A stretch of DNA of 64,000 nucleotides, taken from the NCBI GenBank assembly GCA_041305085.1, contig JBFYMA010000022.1:1-64000 (forward strand), given 5' to 3'. The first letter of the stretch is position 1; every line of letters begins with the position of its first letter. The position numbers and the translations under genes are program-made. Below, piece by piece: positions 24,632-33,489 of the stretch. The stretch is from SURF-58 sp041305085. GTDB lineage: Archaea > Nanobdellota > Nanobdellia > Woesearchaeales > UBA9642. The notes below the pieces were generated by a model that saw nothing but the letters and a program-made list of their open reading frames with translations, was not told the DNA's origin and made no database searches.

Positions 24632-24770
24632 TTATTGAAAATTTCGACTAAAAGGAAAAATTTCTATGGGTTGAATATCACAGAGTGCAGCAATCTTTGA
24701 TTGCTCTGCACCTCGACCTTTAGGTTGAGGATAGGGCGAACCTATCAGTAATCAGGTGCATTTTTGTTAT
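24632..24770 (+). repeat. Modular intergenic element, copy A
   Basis: It begins TTATTGAAAATTTCGAC and ends AGGTGCATTTTTGTTAT, filling the whole gap between nth and the convergent gene at 24771. Internally GTGCAG-CAATC pairs with GATTG-CT-CTGCAC (two-base bulge). Close relatives lie at 50510-50750 and 47693-47879, with partial or inverted copies at 37104-37179, 41571-41693 and 44801-44850. This copy fuses the left arm of the head module directly to the tail module. Confidence 0.75.
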
Positions 24771-25211
24771 TTATATTTCTATCCTATTTTTAAAAATATC
24801 AAATTTTTCAAACTTTGCATTTTGTACTCTTGTTTCAAGCCCAGGGTCATTACCTCTTCTTTCAAAAAAGCGCCTCTGCTCGTGCATTATGTCTTTATGA
24901 GGATCTATTGAGTCACTTTCAATTTCTTTTGCTAGTTTTGCTCTGTCAATAGCGACATATCTGAATTTTAATTCCCCTCTTGACATTGAAAAGTATAAAA
25001 TCTCAGCTATGTTGTCAAGGTAAAGTGTATCTTCTGGTCTTATTTTGTTTAGCCTGCTGAAATCAATTGCTAAATCAAAAGCAGCAGAATCATCTGAGGC
25101 AAGAAATTTGTAACATGACCAGTCTTTCATGATATTATATGAGTATTTTGTTACATGCCCTGTCTTACCATTTTTTACAATGTACTTAGCTACGCATATT
25201 CTTCTTCTCAT
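24771..25211 (-). CDS. Conserved-looking hypothetical protein
   Basis: The 146-residue protein starts M-R-R-R-I-C-V-A-K-Y and is mixed alpha/beta in composition, with a charged C-terminal half (H-E-Q-R-R-F-F-E-R-R near residue 110). No motif or membrane segment is recognised. It stands alone; its stop abuts the end of the repeat element. An AT-rich TATA-like stretch at 25230-25240 precedes the start. Confidence 0.6.
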   Translation of the reverse strand: MRRRICVAKYIVKNGKTGHVTKYSYNIMKDWSCYKFLASDDSAAFDLAIDFSRLNKIRPEDTLYLDNIAEILYFSMSRGELKFRYVAIDRAKLAKEIESDSIDPHKDIMHEQRRFFERRGNDPGLETRVQNAKFEKFDIFKNRIEI

Positions 25212-25309
25212 ACTTTGTCTGAAACTTTTTTCTATATAAAAACTTTTCGGGAGTTAAAAATAACAGAGGAAATAAAGTCTTAGGATTTTTCTATGTTTTA
25301 GAAACTGAT

Positions 25310-26728
25310 TCACTCCAGCGTATTATTTTCCAGCTCAACGCACTCCTTTGCTATCTCCAGCTCCTCGTTTGTAGGAATTACCATGACCTTGATTTTGGAA
25401 TCATCACTGCTTATGATTTTTTTGTTCGCTTTGTTTTTTTGGCTGTTCAGCTTTAGCCCTGCAAAAGCCAGCGCTTCACAGACTTGTTCTCTGATATACC
25501 ATGCATTTTCTCCAATGCCTCCTGTAAACACGAGCGCATCCATCCCGTGAAGTATGGTCATGTAGCCGCCTATAAACAGAGTTATCCTGTAGGCCAGCAT
25601 GTCAAGTGCTAGCTGGGCCATCTTGTTGCCATTTAATGAAGCTTCTCTTAGATCCCTTACATCGCTGGAAAGGCCTGCTATGCCCTTAAGTCCAGAACTT
25701 TTGTTAAGAAGATTTTCCATCTTTTCTATCGAGTAGTGCTTTTTTATCAGGAAAAGGACAATTTCAGGGTCTATTTCCCCGCTTCTGGTTCCCATAATCA
25801 ACCCATCCAGCGGAGTAAAGCCCATGCTTGTATCGATGCTTTCACCATCTTTTATTGCAGTTATAGAGCTACCGTTTCCTAGATGGCAGACAATCATTTC
25901 GTGGCTTTCTTTTTCAAGAATGTCTGAAGCCTTTCCTGCAACGTACCGGGTGCTTATGCCGTGAAAGCCATACTTTCTTATGCCATATTTTTCATAGAGC
26001 TCGTAAGGGATGCCATAAAGAAATGCCTGCTTGGGAATTGTTGAATGGAACGCTGTGTCAAAAACTGCAACCTGTTTTTTGTCTGGAAGAATTTTTCTGC
26101 ATGCATTGATTCCTGCAAGGTTTGCAGGGTTGTGCAGCGGAGCAAACTCTGAAAATTTTTTTATTTCCCTGATAACCTCTTCTGTTATGAAAACAGGCTT
26201 TGAAAACTCTTCTCCTCCATGAACAACTCTGTGCCCTATCAGGGAGATGTCATTAAACGAGGAGATTATTTTGAATGAGATAAGCGCCTTTAGCGCAAGG
26301 GCGACAGCTTCTTCGTGGCTTTTTACAAAAATACTTTTTTTTATGTCCTGCCCGTGCGCACTCACCTGCAGAAAGCATTTTGGTGTTCCTATTGAATCAA
26401 AAACCCCCTTTATAAGCTGGCTTTCTGTCTGTGAATCGATGAGCTGAAACTTTAGCGAGCTGCTGCCTGCATTCAGAACAAGAATTTTGAGGCTTCTGTA
26501 ATTTTGCAGTATTATCAAAAAGTGCTTTTTGTCATAAATATTTTTTATTTCATGCGCAAGCTCGTACATCTTAAGAACATCTTTTATCCAGTTGTAGAAA
26601 TCGTTCTTTTTATCGTTTACGTGATGGGTAAACACAGAGTCGTTCATGCTCTTTATGCTTTCTATGAGCCCTTCAAACGAACTTATCTCTGTGCCATCAA
26701 TTACTCTGAAAAAACTTTGCTTGTCCAT
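25310..26728 (-). CDS. ackA: Acetate kinase with N-terminal DUF5752-like domain
   Basis: The kinase proper starts near residue 79 with K-I-L-V-L-N-A-G-S-S-S-L-K-F, followed by H-R-V-V-H-G-G near 167, D-T-A-F-H-S-T near 222 and G-I-G-E-N-A near 431. It makes ATP and acetate from acetyl phosphate and ADP. The first 75 residues are an extra domain (F-F-R-V-I-D-G-T, then K-N-D-F-Y-N-W near 41-47) that resembles DUF5752 and matches the tail of the ABC permease at 21186-23171. The usual length is about 400 residues; this one has 472. It follows pta by 26 bases in the same operon. Confidence 0.95.
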   Translation of the reverse strand: MDKQSFFRVIDGTEISSFEGLIESIKSMNDSVFTHHVNDKKNDFYNWIKDVLKMYELAHEIKNIYDKKHFLIILQNYRSLKILVLNAGSSSLKFQLIDSQTESQLIKGVFDSIGTPKCFLQVSAHGQDIKKSIFVKSHEEAVALALKALISFKIISSFNDISLIGHRVVHGGEEFSKPVFITEEVIREIKKFSEFAPLHNPANLAGINACRKILPDKKQVAVFDTAFHSTIPKQAFLYGIPYELYEKYGIRKYGFHGISTRYVAGKASDILEKESHEMIVCHLGNGSSITAIKDGESIDTSMGFTPLDGLIMGTRSGEIDPEIVLFLIKKHYSIEKMENLLNKSSGLKGIAGLSSDVRDLREASLNGNKMAQLALDMLAYRITLFIGGYMTILHGMDALVFTGGIGENAWYIREQVCEALAFAGLKLNSQKNKANKKIISSDDSKIKVMVIPTNEELEIAKECVELENNTLE

Positions 26729-26754
26729 CTACAACCCCTTTTTTTTTTGACAAT

Positions 26755-27717
26755 TTACTCGTAAAGCGCTTCAAACGCAGTGATGCCTGCAATGTTGAAA
26801 ATGTCCTGAACGCTTGCTCCCCTGCTCATGTCATTGACGGGCTTTTTCAGGCCCTGCAGCAGTGGTCCCAGGGCGGTGAAGCCCCCAAGCCTTTCTGCAA
26901 TTTTATATGAGATGTTGCCTGAGTTCAGGTCTGGAAAGATGAAAATGTTTGCCTTTCCGTTGAGAGTGCTTTTCTTTTTTTTGGATATTTCAGGGATTAT
27001 GGCTGCATCAAACTGCACTTCACCATCAATTGCAAGAGATGGGTTTTTGGCCTGTGCTATTTCTGTGGCTTTTTTTACTTTGTCAACCATTTCATGCTTT
27101 GCAGAGCCCTTTGTTGAAAACGAAAGCATTGCCACTTTTGGGGAAATGCTGAACATTTTTGCTGTTTCTGCAGTTGTTAGTGCGATTTCTGCAAGCTCTT
27201 CTGCTGAAGGGCTTATCACAAGCCCGCAGTCAGAAAAAAAGTATTCTATATTGTTCTTTATCATAAGAAAATAGCTTGAAGCCCTCTCACCTTTTGTTCC
27301 AACAATGTGAAATGCGGGCAGAAAGGGCTTTGTAGAGCTGTTGTACCCTGAAACCATGCCGTCAACCAATCCATTTCTTAAAAGCATTGCGCCAAAATAA
27401 TTGCTTTGCAGAACAGTTTCCCTAGCTTTTTCAGGGGTCATTTCTTTGCGCTTTCTCAACTCAAAATACTGGTCTGCAAAGCTTTCAGTGTTTTGGTCAT
27501 ACAAAGGATCCCTTATCTCAAACTTGTCCATGCTTATCCTGTTTTTTTTGCAGAGCTGTTCAATTGTGGGCCTATAGCCAACAAAATAAGGAATTGCAAG
27601 TCCCTGCTTCACAAGCATTGCTCCTGCCTTCAGAACATTTGGCTCGTGGCCGTCAGGAAAAACAATCCTGAGATTCTTTCCCTTAATCCTTTTTTGTATT
27701 TTTTGGAGTATTTTCAT
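26755..27717 (-). CDS. pta: Phosphate acetyltransferase
   Basis: The 320-residue short-form Pta converts acetyl-CoA and phosphate to acetyl phosphate. Visible blocks are R-I-V-F-P-D-G near residue 19, V-D-G-M-V-S-G near 125, F-S-T-K-G-S-A near 200, F-P-D-L-N-S-G-N-I near 264 and the terminal S-R-G-A-S-V-Q-D-I. The ATG at 27717 is preferred over 27744 because homology begins at M-K-I-L-Q. It overlaps the end of the upstream membrane-protein gene by 35 bases and precedes ackA, forming an ATP-yielding pair. Confidence 0.95.
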   Translation of the reverse strand: MKILQKIQKRIKGKNLRIVFPDGHEPNVLKAGAMLVKQGLAIPYFVGYRPTIEQLCKKNRISMDKFEIRDPLYDQNTESFADQYFELRKRKEMTPEKARETVLQSNYFGAMLLRNGLVDGMVSGYNSSTKPFLPAFHIVGTKGERASSYFLMIKNNIEYFFSDCGLVISPSAEELAEIALTTAETAKMFSISPKVAMLSFSTKGSAKHEMVDKVKKATEIAQAKNPSLAIDGEVQFDAAIIPEISKKKKSTLNGKANIFIFPDLNSGNISYKIAERLGGFTALGPLLQGLKKPVNDMSRGASVQDIFNIAGITAFEALYE

Positions 27718-28270
27718 TTTTTCTAAGTTTTTTGTAAGCCACAAATATGACTATTACAAGCTCGACAAGTATTATTATTGGCCTCATAACTCGTTCTGCA
27801 TCGCTGAAATAAATAACAGTGCCTATGAACAGGGTTAACAGGCCGCCAAACATAAATCCTGTTGATACTATGTCATTTACCTTGCTTTTGGCTGTGGGAA
27901 AATAAAGCCCTCCTATTATTGCCAAAAGGCCCAATATTGCTGAATAAAGGAAAATGTAAAAGTTGAAATTTTTCTGGGAATTATCATAGTCCTTGCTGCA
28001 TGTGTTGCAGTAATGAGAGAATGTGCACCCGTTTTCATCATATTCATATTCTGTAAATCCTCCTGAGTTCCAGCATGCCTGCTCTTCCTGTGCAGGAACA
28101 GAATAGTTCTGGCAGGAGCTTCTGCTGTCAACAGCTTTTATAGGAAGCCCTCTGGAGCAGAAGTCTTCATAGTCTGGCTTGTCATGGATTGCGTAAACAA
28201 GGCTGAAAACAAACACAGAGAACAGGATGGTAATAGCCAGCCCTATGATGATGTTCTTGAAGTCTGCCAT
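27683..28270 (-). CDS. Membrane protein with Cys-rich exterior loop
   Basis: The 195-residue protein has one membrane helix at 8-28, a soluble loop (about 30-100) with seven cysteines (including F-C-S-R-G, Q-A-C-W-N-S-G-G and Y-C-N-T-C), then three more helices (about 105-122, 132-152 and 163-180) and a Lys/Asn-rich tail. The Cys-rich loop is probably outside and disulfide-bonded. W-N-S-G-G recalls the extracellular small Cys repeats seen in DPANN surface proteins. Its 3' end overlaps pta, so co-transcription is likely. Confidence 0.75.
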   Translation of the reverse strand: MADFKNIIIGLAITILFSVFVFSLVYAIHDKPDYEDFCSRGLPIKAVDSRSSCQNYSVPAQEEQACWNSGGFTEYEYDENGCTFSHYCNTCSKDYDNSQKNFNFYIFLYSAILGLLAIIGGLYFPTAKSKVNDIVSTGFMFGGLLTLFIGTVIYFSDAERVMRPIIILVELVIVIFVAYKKLRKNENTPKNTKKD

Positions 28271-28315
28271 AAAACAGGATTAAGGGGCTTTGTTTAAATA
28301 TTTAGTGGTTAACTT

Positions 28316-29458
28316 CTAGATATAGCCTCTCTTCCAATACCTTATGATTTCCATTAGTTCAGATACTGATAGGCTTTCATTGAACCAGTTGTTTATACAC
28401 TCAAAAAGCTCAGTGTTATCTATCATTTGGTTGCAGTCTTGGTCTATTGCACTGTTACAAGCTATGCAATTTCCTGAACCGTCACATACATTGCTGCCTG
28501 TACATGACTCATCCTGCTGGCCAAACAGCACAGGAATTTGCTGGCATCCATTGCTGCACACAGGCTCATAGCATAAGTTGTCAGGGCACAAGTAATCATA
28601 ATTTGAGCAGTTGTCTCCTGCATCGCAGCTGTTGTCTGTGCAGGGCCCTGTTGGCTGTGAAACAAAGTCATAGATGCTGTCAACTATGAACTGGGCAAAA
28701 AGAGGGCCTGCAGCGTTGTTTCCTGCATCATTTGGATGAGAAGATAATGTGCCAACATACTCATCAGCCAAAAAATTGTCAGGTCCGACAGTAATACTCC
28801 TGTAATCAAAAATGTAAATGTTGGGATGAGTTTTGCCGTCTTCTGTAAGAAACTCATTTTTCATCCATTCTGAAAACTGCGTTGCGCGTAAAGCATTTGA
28901 AGCATTTGTTTCAGACTCTCTTCTCGGAGGAAGAGTCCAGAGGATAAAAATATTGTCAGGATAGCTGTCCATTAAGTCCCTCAAAGCCCTGTACTGGAGC
29001 TTGTAGTTTTCTATTGATTTTCTGTTTGATGAAATGTCTGGGCTTCCTGTGTCTGCCAGAACGTCAGAGCTGGGATAGCAGTGCTTGTAGATAATTACAT
29101 CATAATTGCTCGTTAAATAGTCCATGCATACCATGTCAGGGTCAGAATTGGTGCATTCTCCGTTAATCCAAAGGTTCCAGTAATCATAGGGATAGTTTGA
29201 CCAGTTATAAGGTGTGCTTGGATAATATTTGTGGCTTATCTGAAAGCTTGTGCTGTGTGCTGAGTTGTATTCTGAAAACCATGCTGGAACGCTCTTGGCT
29301 GGATAAGTGTAAACCCCGTTTCCTGTGGAATGGTGAAGGAAATGAATTTTCTGGAAATCATCAATTGTGTACGCAGATGTAATGCTGGCAAAAATCATTG
29401 CGCTGCAGAGCAGTGTAAAAAATATGAGGATTGTGGAAAAAGAGCTTTTTTTTAACAT
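28316..29458 (-). CDS. Secreted SGNH-like hydrolase with dockerin-like tail
   Basis: A signal peptide covers residues 1-29. The mature N-terminal domain starts with I-H-F-L-H-H-S-T-G near 38 and contains L-W-T-L-P-P-R near 175 and S-H-P-N-D-A-G-N-N near 243, which fit an SGNH/GDSL-like hydrolase with a terminal D-x-H-type triad replaced by this order. A Cys-rich linker follows (about 275-335). The C terminus (D-Q-D-C-N-Q-M-I-D-N-T-E-L then L-M-E-I-I-R-Y-W-K) reads like a dockerin/EF-hand repeat. It is probably an exported esterase-like protein docked on the cell surface. The substrate is unknown. Confidence 0.65.
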   Translation of the reverse strand: MLKKSSFSTILIFFTLLCSAMIFASITSAYTIDDFQKIHFLHHSTGNGVYTYPAKSVPAWFSEYNSAHSTSFQISHKYYPSTPYNWSNYPYDYWNLWINGECTNSDPDMVCMDYLTSNYDVIIYKHCYPSSDVLADTGSPDISSNRKSIENYKLQYRALRDLMDSYPDNIFILWTLPPRRESETNASNALRATQFSEWMKNEFLTEDGKTHPNIYIFDYRSITVGPDNFLADEYVGTLSSHPNDAGNNAAGPLFAQFIVDSIYDFVSQPTGPCTDNSCDAGDNCSNYDYLCPDNLCYEPVCSNGCQQIPVLFGQQDESCTGSNVCDGSGNCIACNSAIDQDCNQMIDNTELFECINNWFNESLSVSELMEIIRYWKRGYI

Positions 29459-29514
29459 TGTTACAATTATTTTATTTTTTATATATAAATGTTTTCAACA
29501 CAACTCTTTAAGAA

Positions 29515-31335
29515 TTATTCCACAGTAACGCTTTTGGCAAGGTTTCTGGGCTTATCAGGATCCAACCCTTTAAGAACTGCAATATGATAAGCAAGCAGCT
29601 GCAGGGGTATTATGTTTATAATCGGAGAGAGAAAGTCTAGTGTTTCCGGGACATAGATAACTTTGTTTGAGAGCTTTTCAACCAGTTCATCCTTTTGGGA
29701 GACAATACTGATGATTATTCCTTTTCTTGCTCTTACTTCCTGCATATTGCTAAGAATTTTTTCATAGGTTCCGTTTCTTGAGGCAATGAAAACAACAGGC
29801 ATGTTCTGGTCTATAAGCGCTATTGGCCCGTGCTTCATCTCTGCAGCAGGATAACCCTCTGCATGTATGTAGCTGATTTCCTTTAGCTTTAGGGCTCCTT
29901 CAAGCGCTGTTGGAAAATTTATTCCTCTGCCCAAAAAAAGAAAATTGTTTGCTTTATAGAATTCTTTTGCAATTTCTTTTATTCTGTTTGTAAAGTTTTC
30001 CTGGAGTATGCTTTCGACCTTTCCAGGCAGTGCTTCCAGCTCCTTGAAAAGTTTTTCATAATGCTTGCTGCCTATTTTTCCTGTAACATTTGCTATCCTC
30101 AAAGTTAAGAGCAGCAGTGCAAGTATCTGGCCTGTGAAAGCCTTAGTGCTGGCAACGCCTATCTCAGGGCCTGCGTGGATATAAACTCCTGCATCGACTT
30201 CTCTTGAGATGCTGCTTCCCACAACGTTTATTATTCCAAGGGTTTTTGAGGTTTTTTTTGCCTTTCTCAATGCTTCCAGTGTGTCTGCAGTCTCTCCAGA
30301 CTGGGAGATGGCAATTACAAGGTCTGAATCACTCATTATTATTTCTGAATACCTGAATTCTGAGGCGTACTCAACACTTACAGGCAGCTTAAGAATTGAT
30401 TCCATGAACTGCCTTGCAATCAACCCAGAATGCCAGCTGGTACCACACCCAAGGATTATTATCCTATTTATTTTGTTAAGGTCTATGTTTTCTCTTTCAA
30501 TGGAAATCTTTATTCCGTCTTTTTTCAGCCTTCCCCTGAGGCAGTTCTGCAAGGATTTTGGCTGCTCAAAAATTTCCTTGAGCATGAAGTGGTCAAAGCC
30601 AGACTTTTCTATTGCTTTTATATCCCAGCTTATCTTTTCAATCTTTGGAGCAAAGGGCTTTTCCTTTTTTCTTATCACAACACCTTTTTTTGTAATAGTG
30701 CAAAAGTCCTCTCTTTCCAGCACATAGTAGTCCTTTGTAAAAGGAGCAATTGCTGCAATGTCGCTTGCAACAAAAAATTCTTTTTTGCCGTATCCAACAA
30801 TAAGTGGGCTGCCTTTTCTTGCGCACACAAACATATCATCTTTTTTTGAAAGTATTACAACTCCATAGGTGCCTTCAAGAAGGTTCAGAGCCTTTTTCAC
30901 AGCATCCTCAAAGATGTTGCTTTTTGCAAAATCAGCAACAAGAAATGCTATGACTTCTGAATCAGTCTGAGTGGAGAAAACAGCACCTTTTTCTGCCAAG
31001 TATTTTTTCAAAGCCTCTGCGTTTTCTATTATGCCGTTGTGGACTATGAAAAAGTTTTTCCCCTGGTCAAAGTGTGGATGTGCGTTAAGCTCGTTTGGCT
31101 CGCCATGGGTAGCCCATCTTGTGTGGGCAATGCCTGAATTGCCTTGTATTTTCACATTTTTTATGGATTCTGCAAGAAACGAAACTTTGCCAGGCTTTTT
31201 TATGCAGGTTATTTGCTGGCTGTTTTTTACAGCAATGCCCGCACTGTCGTAGCCCCTGTACTCCATCCTTTGCAGGCCCTGGATAAGAATTTCTGCTGCA
31301 TTTCTATGGCCGACATAGCCGAAAATCCCGCACAT
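29515..31335 (-). CDS. glmS: Glutamine-fructose-6-phosphate aminotransferase
   Basis: This 606-residue full-length enzyme makes glucosamine-6-phosphate, the first step to UDP-GlcNAc. The N-terminal glutaminase has nucleophile Cys2 in M-C-G-I-F-G, plus H-T-R-W-A-T-H and H-N-G-I-I-E-N. Two SIS domains follow (G-C-G-T-S-W-H-S-G near 297 and G-R-G-I-N-F-P near 468), ending in D-P-D-K-P-R-N-L-A-K-S-V-T-V-E. Its product feeds the kind of UDP-HexNAc pathway in which WecB (37185) acts. It has its own AT-rich promoter region at about 31360. Confidence 0.97.
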   Translation of the reverse strand: MCGIFGYVGHRNAAEILIQGLQRMEYRGYDSAGIAVKNSQQITCIKKPGKVSFLAESIKNVKIQGNSGIAHTRWATHGEPNELNAHPHFDQGKNFFIVHNGIIENAEALKKYLAEKGAVFSTQTDSEVIAFLVADFAKSNIFEDAVKKALNLLEGTYGVVILSKKDDMFVCARKGSPLIVGYGKKEFFVASDIAAIAPFTKDYYVLEREDFCTITKKGVVIRKKEKPFAPKIEKISWDIKAIEKSGFDHFMLKEIFEQPKSLQNCLRGRLKKDGIKISIERENIDLNKINRIIILGCGTSWHSGLIARQFMESILKLPVSVEYASEFRYSEIIMSDSDLVIAISQSGETADTLEALRKAKKTSKTLGIINVVGSSISREVDAGVYIHAGPEIGVASTKAFTGQILALLLLTLRIANVTGKIGSKHYEKLFKELEALPGKVESILQENFTNRIKEIAKEFYKANNFLFLGRGINFPTALEGALKLKEISYIHAEGYPAAEMKHGPIALIDQNMPVVFIASRNGTYEKILSNMQEVRARKGIIISIVSQKDELVEKLSNKVIYVPETLDFLSPIINIIPLQLLAYHIAVLKGLDPDKPRNLAKSVTVE

Positions 31336-31414
31336 AGCTATTCTAAGAATTGGCTTGTTTTTAAATATTTATCACTTGCATTCTATACTGAAAATTAACA
31401 ACGTTTAAAAAGGG

Positions 31415-32146
31415 TTATTTTGAAATCCTCCACAGCCATTCAAAATATTTTTTGAATGAATCTGCTAGTTCTTTGCTTTCTATGAGTATTATAAAAGGTA
31501 TTTCGTTTTTGGTAACACAATAAAAGTTTATGCTGTTGCCGTATATGTTTATGACTGTTGGAGTCTGGATTGTTTTTGGAAGGTATTTTATTTTGGTGAA
31601 AGGCATTGCTGAAAGTGCCTTGCCTCTTTTTTTTGCTGTAGAATTGTTGGTAAGAAGTCCCCTTACTTTTATTTTCAGCTTTATTCTTTCTTTGTGAAAC
31701 TGCTCCAAAAAGTATGGTATTGTTTTATATGTTTCTCCTCCAGAGCTTAGAGAAAGCCATTCTTTGGGCTTTGACCTAATTATATCTTCAAGAACTGATT
31801 TTATTCCCTGCTTTCCTTTGAATATTTTTACTTCAAGGGTTGACTGAAATTTTGACAGCTCCAGAAGGCTCGGAAGAACGTTTTGTATTTTTTGCTCTTT
31901 TTCCTTAAGTATTTCAATTAGCCTGTTTGGATTTGCAGCTTCAAAAAACTTTTTTCTTCCAACTGTAGCATAGCTCGCCAAGCCTTTCTCTATAAGTCTT
32001 TCCAGGAGGTCATAAACAACTGCCCTGTGCAAGCCTGTTTTTTGTATTATGGCAGATGCTGATGAAGATCCTAACCGAAGAAGTGCGAGATATACTTCTG
32101 CCTCTTTTTCAGTCATTCCTATTTCCTGGAGTTCTGAATTTGACAT
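31415..32146 (-). CDS. TrmB-family transcriptional regulator
   Basis: The 243-residue protein starts with a TrmB winged helix: G-M-T-E-K-E-A-E-V-Y-L-A-L-L near residue 10 and T-G-L-H-R-A-V-V-Y-D-L-L-E-R-L as the recognition helix. A coiled linker and a C-terminal ligand-binding-like domain follow (I-F-K-G-K-Q-G near 106, then the final I-L-I-E-S-K-E-L-A). TrmB proteins often control sugar or lipid genes. It is divergent from a KAS III-like gene across a 90-base gap that carries a perfect 8-bp inverted repeat, so it likely controls both genes. Confidence 0.9.
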   Translation of the reverse strand: MSNSELQEIGMTEKEAEVYLALLRLGSSSASAIIQKTGLHRAVVYDLLERLIEKGLASYATVGRKKFFEAANPNRLIEILKEKEQKIQNVLPSLLELSKFQSTLEVKIFKGKQGIKSVLEDIIRSKPKEWLSLSSGGETYKTIPYFLEQFHKERIKLKIKVRGLLTNNSTAKKRGKALSAMPFTKIKYLPKTIQTPTVINIYGNSINFYCVTKNEIPFIILIESKELADSFKKYFEWLWRISK

Positions 32147-32168
32147 TATTTTTTGAAAGATATTCTCA

Positions 32169-32218
32169 TATTTAAAGTTGTCGTAATATTGATTATTACA
32201 AAGTGTTATTAATAATCA
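32169..32218. promoter_or_regulatory. Divergent promoters and candidate TrmB operator
   Basis: TGATTATT (32190-32197) and AATAATCA (32211-32218) form a perfect inverted repeat spaced 13 bases apart. It overlaps GTTATTAATAAT (32205-32216), a TATA-like box about 25 bases before the KAS III-like ATG at 32236. On the other strand CTTTAAATA (32177-32169) lies about 25 bases before the TrmB ATG at 32146. Binding at the repeat would block the plus-strand promoter. Confidence 0.5.
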
Positions 32219-32235
32219 GTAGTTTTTTACAATTC

Positions 32236-33489
32236 ATGGACAGAAGTTTAATAAATAGAACTTTCATAAACGGTACAGGTGTATGTATTCCTGATCATTT
32301 TTTGGATAGGAATACAGTTGCAAACTCTAAACTTGAAAAAGAGCTTGATATGGCAGAAGGAAGCATTGAACTTAAAACTGGAATAAGGCAAAGGGCTTGG
32401 TCATCTCTTCCAGAAAATAACTATAAATTATACACTATTGAAGAAATGGCTGCAAATGCTGCTGTTGAAGCAGTGAAGTCTTCAAAGGATTCATTGTATT
32501 CTGGAACAAGAATTAGTAGAGTTTCAAGAATAATAATTTCAAGAGACATAATTCTTACAAGAAGAGCACGTTCAGTTGGCAAGGCAATAATAGAGAAATT
32601 GTACGAGAACAAAATTTCTGTCGACAAGTGCTATTCAATAGATTTAACAAATTATTGTCCTGGATTTGTCCATGCCCTGCACATTGCTGAATTAATGGTG
32701 CGGAATGATGAGGCAGATCATGTACTTGTTGTTTCCTCGACAGATTATACTGACATAATAAATACAAACCATGCATTTAATAAACAGTTTGAAAAAAAAT
32801 TTGATTTAAATGCAAAATCAGTACTACAGTACTCTCTTTCAGAGCACGAATGTTTTCAGCCTCCGAAAGATAATGCTTTTCTTTGGGGCTGCGGAGCAGG
32901 AGCAGTTGTTGTTAGCAGGGTTGGGCCTTGCGATTATGCATTTACAGGATCAGAAGACAAGATAATTGGTTATGGTGCATGGGGCGCTGGAAGAGAAAAG
33001 CATGTCCCCAGTAATACAGAAAAAGGAGTTTTTGACCAATACCTTGACAGAACATTCATGAAACACTCTTTTGGAATAGGTGAAAGTGATGATGGCAAGG
33101 CATTTGCTTCTCTAGATGGACTGAAAATATATAAGTATGCAATGACTGAAGTTCCAAAATTTATTGAACATATGCTTTCAAAATACAAAATTGACCCAAA
33201 AACTGTAAAGCTTGTGCCTCATCAGCCAAATCCAAGAATATTAAATGATTTAAGCCAAAGAATTCCCATCCCTAAAGAAAATACGATTATGAGTTGTCAC
33301 AGGCTTGGCAACATGATCGGTGCATCAATACCTGTTACATATCATTTTGCAAAAGAATCAACAAAAAGACAGTACTCCCGCCCACCATATGGTATCGAAG
33401 GAACAATAAAAAAAGGAGATGTTGTCTTCTTTTGCTCTTTTGGAGACTCTTATTTGACTACAAGCGGGTTATTGTTTAAAGCAACCTAA
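32236..33489 (+). CDS. KAS III / HMG-CoA synthase-like condensing enzyme
   Basis: The 417-residue protein has the thiolase-fold catalytic triad of FabH-type enzymes: Cys141 in N-Y-C-P-G-F, His329 in P-H-Q-P-N and Asn359 in L-G-N-M-I-G-A-S. It is longer than bacterial FabH (about 320) because of insertions near 195-260. Such enzymes condense an acyl-CoA with malonyl-ACP or another acyl thioester. No fatty-acid synthase genes are seen nearby, so the substrate is open. The start at 32236 fits the TATA-like box and the divergent TrmB operator; an upstream ATG at 32203 lies inside the operator. Confidence 0.8.
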   Translation: MDRSLINRTFINGTGVCIPDHFLDRNTVANSKLEKELDMAEGSIELKTGIRQRAWSSLPENNYKLYTIEEMAANAAVEAVKSSKDSLYSGTRISRVSRIIISRDIILTRRARSVGKAIIEKLYENKISVDKCYSIDLTNYCPGFVHALHIAELMVRNDEADHVLVVSSTDYTDIINTNHAFNKQFEKKFDLNAKSVLQYSLSEHECFQPPKDNAFLWGCGAGAVVVSRVGPCDYAFTGSEDKIIGYGAWGAGREKHVPSNTEKGVFDQYLDRTFMKHSFGIGESDDGKAFASLDGLKIYKYAMTEVPKFIEHMLSKYKIDPKTVKLVPHQPNPRILNDLSQRIPIPKENTIMSCHRLGNMIGASIPVTYHFAKESTKRQYSRPPYGIEGTIKKGDVVFFCSFGDSYLTTSGLLFKAT

